NCBI GenBank assembly: GCA_030761205.1 | Contig: JAULJL010000029.1 | Span: 2,859,501 to 2,923,500 of the forward strand | Direction of reading: 5' to 3' | Source of the DNA: Fremontodendron californicum | Taxonomy: Eukaryota; Streptophyta; Magnoliopsida; Malvales; Malvaceae | DNA length: 64,000 nt | Notes under the pieces: model-generated | Databases searched by the model: none | What the model saw: the letters and a program-made list of their open reading frames with translations, nothing else | Told to the model about the DNA's origin: nothing | Part shown: positions 51,960 to 64,000 of the stretch, piece by piece | How positions within the stretch are numbered: the stretch's first letter is position 1 | How the letters are laid out: every line of letters begins with the position of its first letter | Program-made: the position numbers and the translations under genes

Positions 51960-53045
51960 GACACTAGTTCTAAGTTCATTAATATCAACCAAGTTTAACA
52001 AGTGTCCTTAACCAAACTAATAAATTCTTCCAAAATTTCCCACCAAAATTTCTACTCAACCAATTTATAATTCTAGAAGAATCACCACCAAAAATCAAAC
52101 CCAATTTAATCACTACTAATTGCTTCAATCTTCAATAAAATTCAACAAAACCCATTCCAAAATTTTTAATATTTCTCCATAATTTTCCAGAATTTTTCAC
52201 AATACTCAAAATAAACCAATCAACAATAACCACCAATTTTGAATTTCAACCCATAACAACCAATAAATATCAACCCAATCCACAATTGATGCAAAAACAA
52301 TCTTCAACACCAAATCTCAACCAAGAATCAACTAAATATGAAGAAAAAGTAGAAACTTACTTGAACAAATTAGAACTTGGGTGAGAAATTCCTTTGCTTG
52401 AAGGTTTGGAAGAGTAGGTGAATGGGTTGTGTATAAGAATGGGTAATTTTGTTGGGAAAGAGTTGGAAGAGATGAGATTGTAGAGAGAGATGAAGAGTAA
52501 GAGAAGAAGAAGGATTAAGGGATTGTTGGAGAAAATGAGAGTTGCGATTGATGAGAGTTTTTGTGTTGTTTGAGAGAGAAGAGTGGCTAAAAAAAAATGA
52601 AAGGGGTTGTTGGGGTTAGGGTTTTAAAACCCTTACGTTTTCTTTTTTGGGCGTCGCGTTGCCGAGTTTCTGCCTCTAAGGCATAATGTTTTTCTTATTT
52701 TCAAGGCACTGCGATGCCCAGTTACGAGCCAAAATTTTTTTTAACGGCGTCACAACGCCAACTTTCTATTTCTAGTTTTTATTTATATATATATTTTTTT
52801 AGGGAGCCGTGGCGCTTGGCTGCGGCTCCAAGTTTCTGCCTCCAAAGACGCAGCGGCTCAGGTTTTTTTTTTTTTTTAATTTATAAAACATGTAAAAAAA
52901 ATAATATAAAATAAATAAAATGTAATTAGTAAAATAAAGTTGAAAATCAAAAATAAAATAATAATAATAATAATAAAATAAAATAAAATAAGAAAATAAA
53001 ATAAAATAAAATAAAATAAGAAAAATCAAAGAGTAAAGATTAGAA
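51960..53045 (-). other. AthG spacer between pol and the 3' ORF
   Basis: 52010-52600 is AT-rich with no gene. 52650-52862 contains several GC-rich 20-25 bp pieces (GGCGTCGCGTTGCCGAGTTT, CACTGCGATGCCC, GCGTCACAACGCC, CCGTGGCGCTTGGCTGCGGC) separated by AT-rich DNA. 52870-53030 is poly-T and AAAAT/AAT microsatellite. Confidence 0.6.
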
Positions 53046-53063
53046 CTTGGGTTGCCTCCTAAG
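53046..53063 (-). promoter_or_regulatory. conserved post-pol hairpin in AthG
   Basis: Minus-strand CTTAGGAGGCAACCCAAG, preceded by GCGCTT, 47 bases after the pol end. It matches the AthC motif AGCGCTTCTTGGGAGGCAAC, with the stem weakened by one change (TTAGG/CCCAA). Confidence 0.6.
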
Positions 53064-53109
53064 AAGCGCTTGATTTATAGTCGTCGGCTTGACTATCTCG
53101 AGCTCATTC

Positions 53110-56100
53110 TCAATCGGCTAAGGTGATGGAAGACTTTTGGCGTTCAAAATCGCCTCCCCAGTAATGCTTGAGCTGTTGGCCATTCATTTTGAATATTCGA
53201 TTGGAACTTGCTTCAACCACCTCAACTGCTCCATGAGGAAAAACTTTATTGACTTTGAAAGGTCCAGACCATCGAGACTTGAGTTTTCCCGAAAATAGCT
53301 TTAGGTGGGAGTTGTAGAGTAAAACATATTGGCCTGGTTCAAAGTGTCTCTCAATAATCCTCTTATCATGCCATCTCTTGGTCTTTTCTTTGTAAAGCTT
53401 GGCGTTTTCATAGGCTTGAAGACGAAATTCATCCATCTCATTGAGTTGCAATAGACACTTCTTTCCTGCTACTTGAATATCGAAATTCAACTTCTTGGTG
53501 GCCCAATATGCATTGTGTTCCAGCTCTACCCGAAGATGACATGTTTTTTCGAAAACCAATTTGTATGGAGACATCCCAATCGGAGTTCTGTAAGCTGTTC
53601 GATATGCCCATAATGTATTATCCAATCTCTTGGACCAATCTTTTCTAGTTAGGCTGATAGTCTTCTCCAAAATCCTCTTGATTTCTTTATTGGAGACTTC
53701 GGCTTGACCACTTGTTTGTGGATGGTAGGCGGTGGCAATTTTGTGCTTGACCCCACATTCAGCAAGGAGGGCTTCAAAGTATTTGTTGCAAAAGCGAGAA
53801 CCCTCATCACTAATGATTGCTCTTGGAGTGCCAAAGCGAGTGAAGATATTCTTTTTCAAGAAGTTTAGAACCACCTTGGCATCATTGGTTGGCAAGGCTG
53901 TTGCTTCCACTCACTTAGATACATAATCAACTTCAACCAGAATGCAAAGATTGTTGTAGGAGGAAATAAATGGACCCATGAAATCAATTCCCCATACATA
54001 AAAAATCTCTATTTCGAGAATGTTGTTGAGAGGCATCTCGTTTCTCCTAGAGATGTTGCCCACTCTCTAACATCTATCACATCTGGCAACAAACTGGTGA
54101 GCATCTTTAAATAGAGTGGGCCAATAAAAACTGGATTGTAGCACTTTTTCGCAGTCCGTTCTCCTCCAAAATGCCCTCCATAGTCCGAAGAGTGATAATG
54201 TTGCAAAATATCTTCAACTTCTTCCATGGGCACACACTTTCTAAGAATCTAATCCTTGCATTGCCTAAACAGGAAAGGTTTATCCTAATAATAGCACTTC
54301 ACATCATGCAAGAACTTCTTCTTTTGTTGAAAATTTAAATCAAGTGGAAAGATTCTACTCACAATATAGTTCACATAGTCGCATACCATGATGATTCTTG
54401 CTGAAAAACTAGAAAGAGTTGCTCATCAGGAAAAGTCTCATTTATTTGGATTGCATCGCCAACTTGTGCCCCATTATCCAATCTTGATAGATGATCTGCC
54501 ACTTGATTTTCTATTCCTTTTCTGTCTCTGATCTCTAAATCAAACTCTTGCAAAAGAAGTATCCAACGGATCAAGTGAGGTTTTGCATCTTTCTTATCAA
54601 TCAAGTACTTGATAGCTGAATGATCGGTGTAAACAATGACTTTGGTGCCCACAAGATAAGATCGGAATTTATCAAAAGCAAATACTACCGCAAGCAATTC
54701 TTTTTCAGTGGTGGTGTAATTCAACTGAGCATCGGTCAAAGTTTTGCTTGCATAGTAGATAGAATGAAATATCTTATCTTTTCGTTGGCCTAAGACTGCA
54801 CCAACTGCAAAGTCACTAGCATCGCATATAAGCTCGAATGGCAGGTTCCAATCTGGAACAATAATGATAGGTGTTGAAATCAGTCTCTCTTTCAATGTCT
54901 TAAAAGCTGTTAGACATGTATCGTCAAACTTGAAAGGGACATATTTTTCAAGGAGGTTGCAAAGTAGCTTTGAGATCTTGGAAAAGTCTTTAATGAACCT
55001 CCTATAGAACCCGGCATGACCAAGGAAACTCAAAACACCTTTGACAGAGATTGGAGGTAGGAGCTTCTCAATTTTTTCAATCTTTGCTTTATCTACTTCA
55101 ATCCCTCTACTAGAAACTTGATGTCCTAAAACAATGCCTTCTTGAACCATGAAGTGGCATTTTTCCCAATTTAACAACAAGTTTGTTTCTTCACATCTCT
55201 TAAGCACTCTAGCAAGGTGATGTAGACATTCATCAAAAGAATCTCCAAAAGCTGAAAAGTCATCCATAAATACCTCTAAACCTTGCTCCACCATGTCGGA
55301 GAATATGGCCATCATGCATCTCTCAAAGGTAGTAGGAGCGTTGCAAAGTCCGAATGGCATTCTTCGAAATGCAAAAGTTCCATATGAGCAAGTGAAGGTA
55401 GTATTTTCTTGATCTTCAAGAGCTATAGCAATTTGATTGTATCCCGAATATCCATCCAAGAAACAATAGAACTCCTTACCAGCCAATCTGTCTAGCATCT
55501 GATCAATGAATGGCAAAGAAAAGTGGTCTTTTCTAGTGGCTTTATTAAGCTTTCAATAATCCATGCAAATCTGCCAACCAGTCACTGTTCTAGTTGGAAT
55601 GAGCTCATTATTAGCATTGGCAACCACCGTCATTCCTTCTTTCTTGGGCACACATTGAACTGGACTTACCCATGAACTGTCGGAGATAGGATATATGATG
55701 CCTGCATCCAACCACTTAAAAATCTCCTTTTTTACCACTTCTTTATAATGGGGTTAAGTGTCCCTTGATGTGCTATGGTAGCCTTGTGATTGTCTTCAAG
55801 AAGGATTTTATGCATGCAAATTGAAGGACTAATCCTCTTAATGTCGGCAATCGACCAACCCAAAGCCCTTTTGTGTTCTCTAAGTACTCTAAAGAGTTTA
55901 TTTTGCTGCTCAACATTAAAAAAAAAAAGATAAGATAATAATAGGTAATTCAGAATTTTCACCAAGAAAAGCATACCGTAAATGTGAGGGCAATTGCTTA
56001 AGCTCCAAGGATGGTGGCTCTTCAATGAATGGCTTGGTAGATGATGTTTCGCTTGTCTTAAGTCCCAATGGTTCAAATTGATGAATGGATCTTCCAATGC

Positions 56101-58244
56101 GTAGATGAGCATTCAACAAATTTACATATTCAATAAAATCATCATCATCCCTTTTTGAAGTACTTATCAAGGATGCCTCAAGTGGATCAACAGGATGGTT
56201 ATTTTCAAAAATCTTAGTTGTAGCATTATCCACCATATTAACTGCAAAACACTCATCAGATTCATTAGAAAATTTCATAGCTTTAAAAACATTAAAAGTT
56301 ACCTCTTGATCTTGAACTTTCATGGTAAGTTCACCTTTTTGCACATCGATGAGAGTTCTATCGGTAACTAAGAAAGGTCTTTCAAGAATAATTGGTATTT
56401 CGCGATCCGCCTCCATATCCAATACAATGAAATCAGCTGGGAAGATAAATTTATCTACTTTCACTAATACATCTTCAACAATGCCTCTTGGATATGTGTA
56501 AGATCTATCCGCCAATTGTAGTGTGACTGTAGTAGGCTTAACTTCCCCCAAACCCAGTTTTTGATAGATTGATAACGGCATAAGATTAATGCTCGCTCCC
56601 AAATCATATAAAGCTCTACCAATGAATTGATTTCCAATTGTGCATGGAATTGTGAAACTTCCCGGATCTTTAAGCTTTGGTGGAAGTTTCTTTTGGAGGA
56701 TAGCACTGCACTCCTCAGTAAGTGCAACAGTCTCAAATTCACCCAATTTCCTTTTCTCTAATATGTCTTTCATAAACTTGACATATTTTTGCATTTGTTC
56801 CAAAGCTTCAGCAAAGGGTATATTTATATGAAGCTTTTTAAATACCTCTAGAAATTTTTGGAACTGCTTGTCAAGCTTGTTCTTTTGAAAGCACTGAGGA
56901 ACGGATGGTGGTGGATAACTTCGGTTCTTTTCCTCTTGAGTCTTTTCAACTTCTTTTTCCACCATATCTTTTTCTTCAATAGGCTTAGGAGGCAATTCTG
57001 GCTTCTTGCTCTCCTCTTCTAACTCTCTTCCATTCCTAAGTGTGATAGCTTTGCAATGTTTTTTTCCCTCATTCCTAGGTTTCAGTATCACTTGGAAGAG
57101 TTCCCAGGGGACGATTGTTAATTGCATTAGCAAGCTGGCCTATTTTTGTATCAAGACTTCTAAGTGTGGCATTGTTTGATGCCATGTATTGCATAAGCAT
57201 TTCTTCCCTAGATGGCTTCTTATTTGGGATAGGAGCATGGGCTTGTTATGAAGAAAACCTAGGAGGGGGTGCTTGTTTAGTGGCGGAAGTGGGCACTTGA
57301 TTATTATTCCAAGAAAAGTTTCGATAATTTCTCCAACCTGGATTGTAATTGTTGAAAAAGGATTGTTTTGCTGTCTAGTGTAGTTTCCAACATATTGAAC
57401 TGATTCGGTATTGGTTGGGCATCTATCACTGGTATGTCCTTCACCACATAATTCACATGATACAAACGGGATTTGGACTTCTTGTACACTCAAGGTTTCA
57501 ACTTTCTTGGATAATGCTTCCATCTGTGCCGATAAGGCACTGATCTCATTCAACTGATAATTGCCTGGAGCTTTCCTTAGCAAAATTCGCTCAGTGGACC
57601 ATTGATAATTATTGGACGCCATCACCTTAATCAAATTATAAGCCATCAGGTATCCCATGATGAGGACATCATCGGAGCAGATCTTTGTACTTTTCCCAAG
57701 CTTCATATAATGATCATGAGTCATATTGCATATCATTCCGCATCTTAGCTGTCTTGGCAGGAGGAAAATATTTGGCCACAAATTTATGGGCTAGATCATC
57801 CCAAGTAGTAATGGAGCTAGCAGGAAGAGAGTTCAACCAACTCTTGGCATTGTTTCGAAGTGAGAAAAGGAAGAGTCTCAATCTAATGGCATCATTAGTA
57901 ACACCATTTTGTTTGAAAACATAGCAAACTTCCAGGAAATTCACGATGTGAGCATTCTCATCATCGTTCGTAAGCCACCTAACTGAATTAATATTTGGAT
58001 CATCTGAAGGACGGCTGGCTGGCTTTATCTCGAAAGTATTTGCCTGGATGGCAGGCCTCTAAATACTAGTCTGCAAGTCTTGCATGAGAGGAACCCCATA
58101 CTCCCACAAAGTCTTTATCTCATTAGCTTCAACCATTTTATGGTTGTTAGTTGCGACTTGTAAATTATCCCTTCGATGTCGATGAAAAGTTCTTTTTGGT
58201 TCTGGATCAAAAGGGACAAGTTTGAAATTTCTAGATCTTCGCAT
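53110..58244 (-). pseudogene. gag-pol: AthG gag-pol (multiply broken)
   Basis: Minus strand. Gag start MRRSRNFKLVPFDPEPKRTF (58244), capsid LFLFSLRNNAKSWLNSLP and WDDLAHKFVAKYFPPAKTAK (57944-57714), zinc knuckle CELCGEGHTSDRC near 57450. Protease DLGASINLMPLSIY near 56595 in the 405-codon frame 57133-55916. RT N terminus 55738-55553, RT-RNase H 55516-54371 with FMDD near 55260 and ADHLSRLDNG. Integrase zinc region HYHSSDYGGHFGGERTAKK (54233-54009, degraded) and core to C terminus 53910-53110 (ISDEGSRFCN, HPQTSGQAEVSNKE). At least six frame breaks, including an A-rich insertion at 55919-55930 (plus strand). The domain order is that of Athila. Confidence 0.9.
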
Positions 58245-58338
58245 TCAACAACCAAAATTACCTGAGAATAAGAAAAAGAAAATTTGAATTAAGACTAAGT
58301 ATGCTTGGAATTAATATTAACAAAAATAATAAAACAAT

Positions 58339-58356
58339 TCCCCGGCAACGGCGCCA
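58339..58356 (-). promoter_or_regulatory. AthG primer-binding site (tRNA-Asp)
   Basis: Minus-strand TGGCGCCGTTGCCGGGGA, six bases after the LTR end at 58363. It confirms the orientation and the LTR boundary. Confidence 0.9.
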
Positions 58357-59059
58357 AAAACTTGTTGTCAATGTAGACACCTAATTTTGTACGGACCACT
58401 AAACAAGTATGTTTTCTTCCTATATTGATGTTTCCGAGTGTAAAAAGGTTGTTTTCATCCTGCAGGTGGTACTTTGAGACTTAGTTTAAGAGGGCGAGCA
58501 CAAAAAGTCAAACTTGAAAAAAGTCAACCCCGAAAAAAGTCAACCCCAAAAAAGTCAACCCCAGAAAGTCAACTACTAAAAAATTCAACCCACTTTCAAA
58601 ATAACGATTTTAAGTTCAATTGAAAAATGGAGAAAGAATTTTGATAATCCGGGGTTTACATTGAAAGATATGGAGTTCGGAAGTTGGGATTTGGAGATTC
58701 AATAGAAAGAAAACCCTAATTCGAGAAATTTGGGGAAAAGTGCTTAAACGATCAAATTGGTCAAAATTGAAGGTTCTAAATGAAATATAAGCACTGACTA
58801 CGGGTAATGGAGAAGTCACTTGCAAGAAAAACCGAAAGAAAAGTCAATCCGAGAGAAAACCGAGAATTAGGGTTTTTAGTGGATTTTAGTGAAATCGAGA
58901 AGAATCACAGAAATGGCCCGACTGGGTAAGACCAAAGCCCCCAATGGATGAGGAATGATTAAAAAAGGATAGCCTAAGGCTCAGCTTGAAGAAAATCTAA
59001 AAATCAGACTTGTTTTGAGCAAAACCGGGTTTCGAAGGTAAAAGGGCAAAATTGGAAAA

Positions 59060-59650
59060 TTTGGGAAAAATAGCAAATGGACTCCAAAAATTCTGACAAT
59101 TTTTCAATCTCATTCTTAAATCATTTGAAAGAGATGGGTAAACGAAAATTTTGATTCGGAGTTCGTTTGCAAAAATGCCCAAATCTCGGGCCTCCTATGC
59201 AATAATTCAAAAAGATAAAATCCCAAAAAAATTGCAAATGGACTCCAAAAATTATGAAATTTTGCAAATCTCATTTTTAAATTATTTGGAAGAGATTGGT
59301 GAAAGCAAATCTTGATTCGGAGTCCGTTTGCAAAATGGCCAAATCCCGAGCCTCCTATGCAGTAATTCAAGCCGATAAATCCCAAAAAAATACCAAATGA
59401 GCTCCAAAAATTATGAAAACTTCCAGATGACATTTTTAAATTATTTGGAAGAGATTGGTGAAGAAAAATCTTGATTTGGAGCTCGTTTAAAAAATGGTAA
59501 AATATAGGGGCATAAAATGGCATTTTTGGAAGAAAAAATCCAAATAAATAGCAAACGGACTCGGATAATTTTGAAAACTTCCAGAACTCAATATTTTATT
59601 ATTTTGAAAGTATTAAAAAAATAAAAATTGAATTTGGAGTCCGTTTGATA
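59060..59650 (+). repeat. 158-160 bp subrepeats in the solo LTR
   Basis: AAATGGACTCCAAAAATT-like phrases at about 59075, 59236, 59395 and 59554, with GGAAGAGATTGGTGAA in each unit. Same subrepeats as in the TatA and TatD LTRs, four copies here. Confidence 0.82.
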
Positions 59651-62329
59651 TTTATTTGCATCCGGGGGGCAAAACGGTCATTTCACCCAAGGAACCGAAA
59701 AGGGCTTCTTTGGGCCTTTCAAAAAATCAGAGTTGGGCTGGAAAAGAGAAGTGCTGGCCTACCCAAGCCCAAAGGAAGGAGGAAGCTTCTGATTTTTTTC
59801 AATCAAATGGCTAAAAATCAAGAGTTAGTTCTAACTCTTTGATCAAGCCATGGTGATTAAGCCACATAGGCCAAGAGAGATGTCAACATTATTCTTTAAC
59901 AGCTGTAATTTGAGAGAGCTGAGATGCTGATCTAAAGGTGGTAATTTCATGATTTTTCATCTTGAATTATTAGCCATTTGATGGGAAATTGGTTACAAAA
60001 AAATGACAACACCTTGGGCAATATAGGGACCATTCGGCTAGCCTTGTTGAAGGGGGTCAGAATTTTCATTTTTCATCTTCATTTTGCTGAGTTCTTAGAG
60101 TTTTTACTTGGTTTTTCTCTTCTTGGTTGAAAGCAAAAAAGAAAAGTTTAGAAAAGAAAGGAAAGTTTGAAGAGATAAAGCTTGAAATATAGCTTCTTGA
60201 GGTTGCTCTTGAGCACCAACTCTTGCACTTTCTTGATTTTCCATTCTTGTTTTTGCTATTTTGATTTCTATTTGGTGAGTTTCCATTTTAAATAAATGTT
60301 TTTTTTATTGTTCTTTTCAAGTTCTTCCTTCATTTCCTTCTTAAGTATATTTTTTACATTTTATTTTTACAATAAACTCACCATGGCCAAATGGCCTACA
60401 TTATTTATTTAAGTTGCTGTTCTAGGTTTATTTTACCATATTGTTTATGTTATTTTCTTTGATTTTTATGTTTTAAATGTTATGTTACTTCATATTCTTG
60501 AGTTATATTTTAATTTGGTTGCTTTGTTTGTTGCCATTTATGTTTTAAATATCATGTTTTTGCATTTTTAATTTTCTGTTTTCATGTTGTTTAAATTTGA
60601 GCATGTTTTAGATTTAGTATATCAAGTGTTTGTGAAAATGCTTGCGTGGTCTTTGCATGATTTGAGTTTTATATCTTAGTTGAGCATGTTTTAGATTTAG
60701 TATATTAAGTGTTTGTGAAAATGCTTGTGTGATTTTTGCATGATTTAAGTGTTATACTTTAGTTGAGCATGTTAGTATACCAAGTGTTTGTGAAAATGCC
60801 ATGCTTGTTAGAGCTTGAGGCCATTTGGCTACTCCATGTGTTTTGCATTGTGTGTTGCATTTTTTGCCATGTTAGTTGGTAGGTTTTTGCATTTACATGT
60901 CATTTGATTTAGTTTTGCATGCTAGTATACCAAGTGTTTGTGAAAATGCCATGTTTGCTAGTTACATTATGCTATTCGGCCCTCTTGGAATTTTTGCATT
61001 TTTTGTGCATTCTTGCCATGTTAGTTGATATGTTAGCATTTGCATAATATTTGGTTGAGTTTTTGGTTTAAGCATGCTTTGTGTTTGTGAAAATGCCATA
61101 CATATTTTAGTTATTAAGTTAGGTTTATTTGCCATGCATGTTCATGCGTTTTAGGTCTAGGTTGCATTAAATGCCATGCAAGTTCATTTAGGTCTAGGTT
61201 ACTTTATGAATGCCATGCATTTTTTCAAGACATTTAGGTTTAAATCCATGCATTTCATGCATTATGTTTGCTGTATTGTTTCATGCATTTCATGTTCATG
61301 CCACTTGAATAATGACTTGAGCCAATTAATGGTTCAAAGTCATGCTCTCTTGAGCACACTTGTGGAAAATTAAGTTTGTCAAGTTGATTATTCTACCTTT
61401 GTGATTTTTTTTACTTGCCAATTTTTATCTAACTTTCAAAAAGTCCTAGCTACTGTTTGTAAGTCATTTTATGAGTTTCAAATATTTTTACTTTGATTTT
61501 TTATGATTTTATCAAAGGCAAAATGTGTTTTGGCAAAGCAGTTTTTTTTCACCCAGTACTCATACATCTCTGATTTTTTTGGGAATTCATCTTTAATTAG
61601 AAAATTAAGCCGATTGTTTTCCGTGTAGTTTTACATGTCCTGAGTCTCCAGTACTTTATTCAGAATTTTTGGAACTTTTAAAAATAGGGTAAAAAATCGT
61701 GGCTTAAAACTGGACAGTGAAGTCAGAATTGAATTTAAAGAAAAATCATTTTTCTATTTTGGTTAAGTTACTTAGAGTGGGATGATTGGGAGGGTTAGCT
61801 ACTGACTTAGGATAGTTTCTAAGCCTTTTTAAACTCTAAATATGGTTTTTCAAGTCCCGGGTTAAGGGTAGTCAAGTCCGGATTTTTAAACTTAGAAAAT
61901 TAGAGCCATTTAAAAAAGATTTAGCCCAGTTTTTATTTTTAATTCAAGCTTTTCAAAATTGTTTTCAAACAATCACAAAGTATTTTGGTTTTAGAATATT
62001 TAATTTGACATATTTTCCTAAGGTAGCCGGATATCTTTTTAGATATACGGATTTCCTTAATTAAAGGAACAAATACATTTCATGCATTGCATTTTTCATA
62101 TTCATGCATTTTATATAATATGTGATTCTTGCCATGATAATTTCTATGATATTGTTATGATTTTGAGTTATGTTATATTGTTTATTATATGATTTGGAAT
62201 ATTTCATGATATCCTATGCTTTTTATTTAGTTATTTTTTTTTGTCATATTATTTAGCATATACTATGTTCATGCATTATTATTTTCATTTTTATTTTCAT
62301 GCATATTATATGATAGCATTATTTCATAT

Positions 62330-62700
62330 TCCATCTCATTTAATTTATATGCCATATCATTCATGTTTGTCATTTCATTTAAATCATTTCATTTCATTTA
62401 GGATATATTATGCCATCTAGAATATTTTATTTCATTTAAATTATATCATATGACTTAGGATATTGCATTTCATGTAGAATATATTATATTACCTAGGTCA
62501 TTTCATTTCATTTAGGATATATTATGTCATCTAGAATATTTTATTTCATTTAGATTATATCATATGACTTAGGATATTGCATTTCATATAGAATGTATTA
62601 TGTTACATAGGTCATTTAATTTCATTTAGAATATATCATATAACTTAGGATATTTCATTTCATTTAGAATATGCTAAGGCATTTACATTATATCATATCA
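62330..62700 (+). repeat. AT-rich tandem array in the solo LTR
   Basis: Units of roughly 35-45 bp around TTTCATTTAGAATATATYAT and GACTTAGGATATTTCATT, the inverse counterpart of 1560-1925. Confidence 0.8.
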
Positions 62701-63473
62701 TTTAGGAAGCATTATATTATTTAGATTTTGCTATGTCATTTTATTTATGTCATGCATATACATATTCATTTCTTAAATGTTTTCAAAAAAAAGATAATGG
62801 TTTTCAATAAAATAAGGATATTCCCGAGTTAAAATAATTAATGAGTTCTCTGCCGGGTTTGCTGGGGAGGATATCATCAATTATTATTAATAACGGAATA
62901 TCTTCTTTAAAAAAAAGAATGGTTCGGAAAATTTTCCAAAACTAATATAAATTTCTATATTTTGCCACGTTTGTTAGGGAATATAGGAAAATTTTGAATT
63001 TAAAATTCCGGATCATTTTCAATAAAAAAATGGAATTATTTTTCTTTAAATTGGGAATTAATTTGAAATACTAAATTTAAAACTAAATTTTACCGAGACT
63101 TGAAATAACACACGATTAATAAGGTACCGATTTATACGGGCGTTGTGGGGGTGCTAATCCTTCCCCACACGTAACCGACTCCCGAACCCGCTTTTTTGAT
63201 TTCTCTGGTTTAAAACACAGACTTGAAATTGGTTTTTAAAATGTTTTAATTAATTTTTAAAATATTTTTATAAAACCGATTTTAATAGGTGGCCGATCAC
63301 ACCTAGCTAAAAAAGATTGGTGGCGACTCTATGTCTGTTTTAAGGTCATTTTCAAAACCTTCATTTTGCTAGAGGAATTAAGTCGACTTTTCCTCGGTTT
63401 TTTTTAATGTCACGCTTAACGAATAATAAAGTGTTGCGATGAGACTCGTTATTTTTTAGGTTGCGACAGTCAA

Positions 63474-64000
63474 ATTTCACAACGCAAGTGCACGCTATCA
63501 CAAACAAGTAATACAGTGGAAGTGGAGTGTTGTACCCACAAGGAATTGTTATTAATTTCGTTAAATACTAAAATTAAAACAACTTACTCTTATCCAAAAA
63601 AAAAATAATTAAAAGGTGTGTAAATTAAAACTGAATTAAAGAGAACAATAAAATAAAGAAAGCAAATAAACAAATTGGATTAAAAATCAATGGAGAAAGC
63701 CCAGGATTACAACTTCCCTCATCACTTTGCTTGGATGTCTTTTACCCTCTTAACTTGATTAATGATCTTGAGTTGTTAACCTAGAGTTCTAATTTATGTA
63801 TAAGGATCTTCCGATGGTCTTATAAAAATATCCTTCTTAACCAATTAACTATATTCTTATGTTAATTAAATTAAAGAAGAACTCATTAAGCTTAGACTCT
63901 AACAATGGTTACACATGACAAGTAAGTGTATTCCTACCCTACCTACAGATTAATTCATCCTAATAAATGAATATGAAACATGTGTTATGCAATCCATGTC
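63474..64000 (-). repeat. AthG 5' LTR, partial
   Basis: Minus strand reads ...TTGTGGGTACAACACTCCAC...GTGCACTTGCGTTGTGAAAT, and, after removing the solo LTR and one TSD, TTGACAACA, AGTTTT and the PBS. The LTR continues beyond the window. An A run lies at 63596-63606. Confidence 0.75.

Larger units (their letters stand above)
58372..63468 (+). repeat. solo Tat/Ogre LTR, 5097 bp
   Basis: TGTAGACACCTAATTTTGTA to TTTTTAGGTTGCGACA, closely related to the TatA LTR, flanked by perfect TSD GTCAA (58367-58371 and 63469-63473). No PPT precedes it and no PBS follows it, so it is a recombined solo LTR rather than one end of an element. It sits 9 bp inside the AthG LTR end. Internal frames (58616-61373) are not genes. 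Confidence 0.94.
49166..64000 (-). mobile_element. AthG: decayed Athila/Calypso-type element (minus strand)
   Basis: Minus-strand order: 5' LTR (63474-64000 and 58363-58371, continuing past the window, split by the solo LTR), tRNA-Asp PBS (58339-58356), gag-pol (58244 to 53110), hairpin, 3' ORF in env position (51959 to 50906), PPT (49514-49526) and truncated 3' LTR (49166-49513). Many frameshifts show it is older than AthC and ElementE. Confidence 0.85.

Overview
The window is plant nuclear DNA from an angiosperm, probably a eudicot. It consists almost entirely of nested LTR retrotransposons of the Ty3/gypsy Tat/Ogre and Athila lineages, a Ty1/copia remnant and two hAT-like MITEs. I see no complete ordinary host gene, no rRNA or tRNA gene and no CRISPR. 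The evidence is TG...CA LTR ends, 5-bp and 8-bp target-site duplications (TSDs), primer-binding sites (PBSs) complementary to plant tRNA 3' ends, polypurine tracts (PPTs), and decayed gag, protease, RT, RNase H and integrase reading frames.

Layout. 1-776: AT-rich DNA with a 192-bp MITE and perhaps one terminal exon on the minus strand. 777-15463 (minus strand): a Tat/Ogre element, called TatA here, with a 5.46-kb LTR, no pol, and two tandem gag-like reading frames; its other LTR is cut off at a rearranged junction with templated filler DNA. 15464-18282 and 30682-about 30963: a copia 3' half (CopiaB) holding a hAT MITE (16609-17056) and split by a 12.4-kb Athila element (AthC, 18283-30676, TSD AAAAT). 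About 30964-48159 (plus): the 3' half of another Tat/Ogre element (TatD), whose LTR is split by ElementE (37916-46672, TSD CCATG). 48160-49165: an Athila gag fragment on the minus strand. 49166 to the window end (minus): a decayed Athila/Calypso-type element (AthG). Its LTR is split, 9 bp from its end, by a 5.1-kb solo Tat LTR (58372-63468, TSD GTCAA).

The exceptional part is ElementE. Its two LTRs are both 1836 bp and differ at only about ten positions, so it is young. It has no protease active site, RT, RNase H or integrase, but carries three intact reading frames. The first is a gag-pol linker relic. The second is a 178-aa basic cysteine-rich protein that resembles the nucleic-acid-binding (silencing-suppressor) proteins of carla- and allexiviruses. 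The third is a 215-aa intronless LONELY GUY (LOG) type cytokinin-activating enzyme. The last two each sit just downstream of a strong pyrimidine-CAG splice acceptor. The two-gene cassette ends in a 24-nt poly(A) tract and is flanked by diverged direct repeats of element sequence, as expected if it was captured from polyadenylated RNA. Every enzyme-coding frame elsewhere in the window is broken, which makes these intact frames stand out.

How the parts may work together (inference): ElementE shares PBS type, U5, 3' UTR and PPT region with AthC-type elements, so it would depend on Athila gag and pol supplied in trans while delivering a cytokinin-producing enzyme and a possible silencing or transcription modulator from spliced messages.
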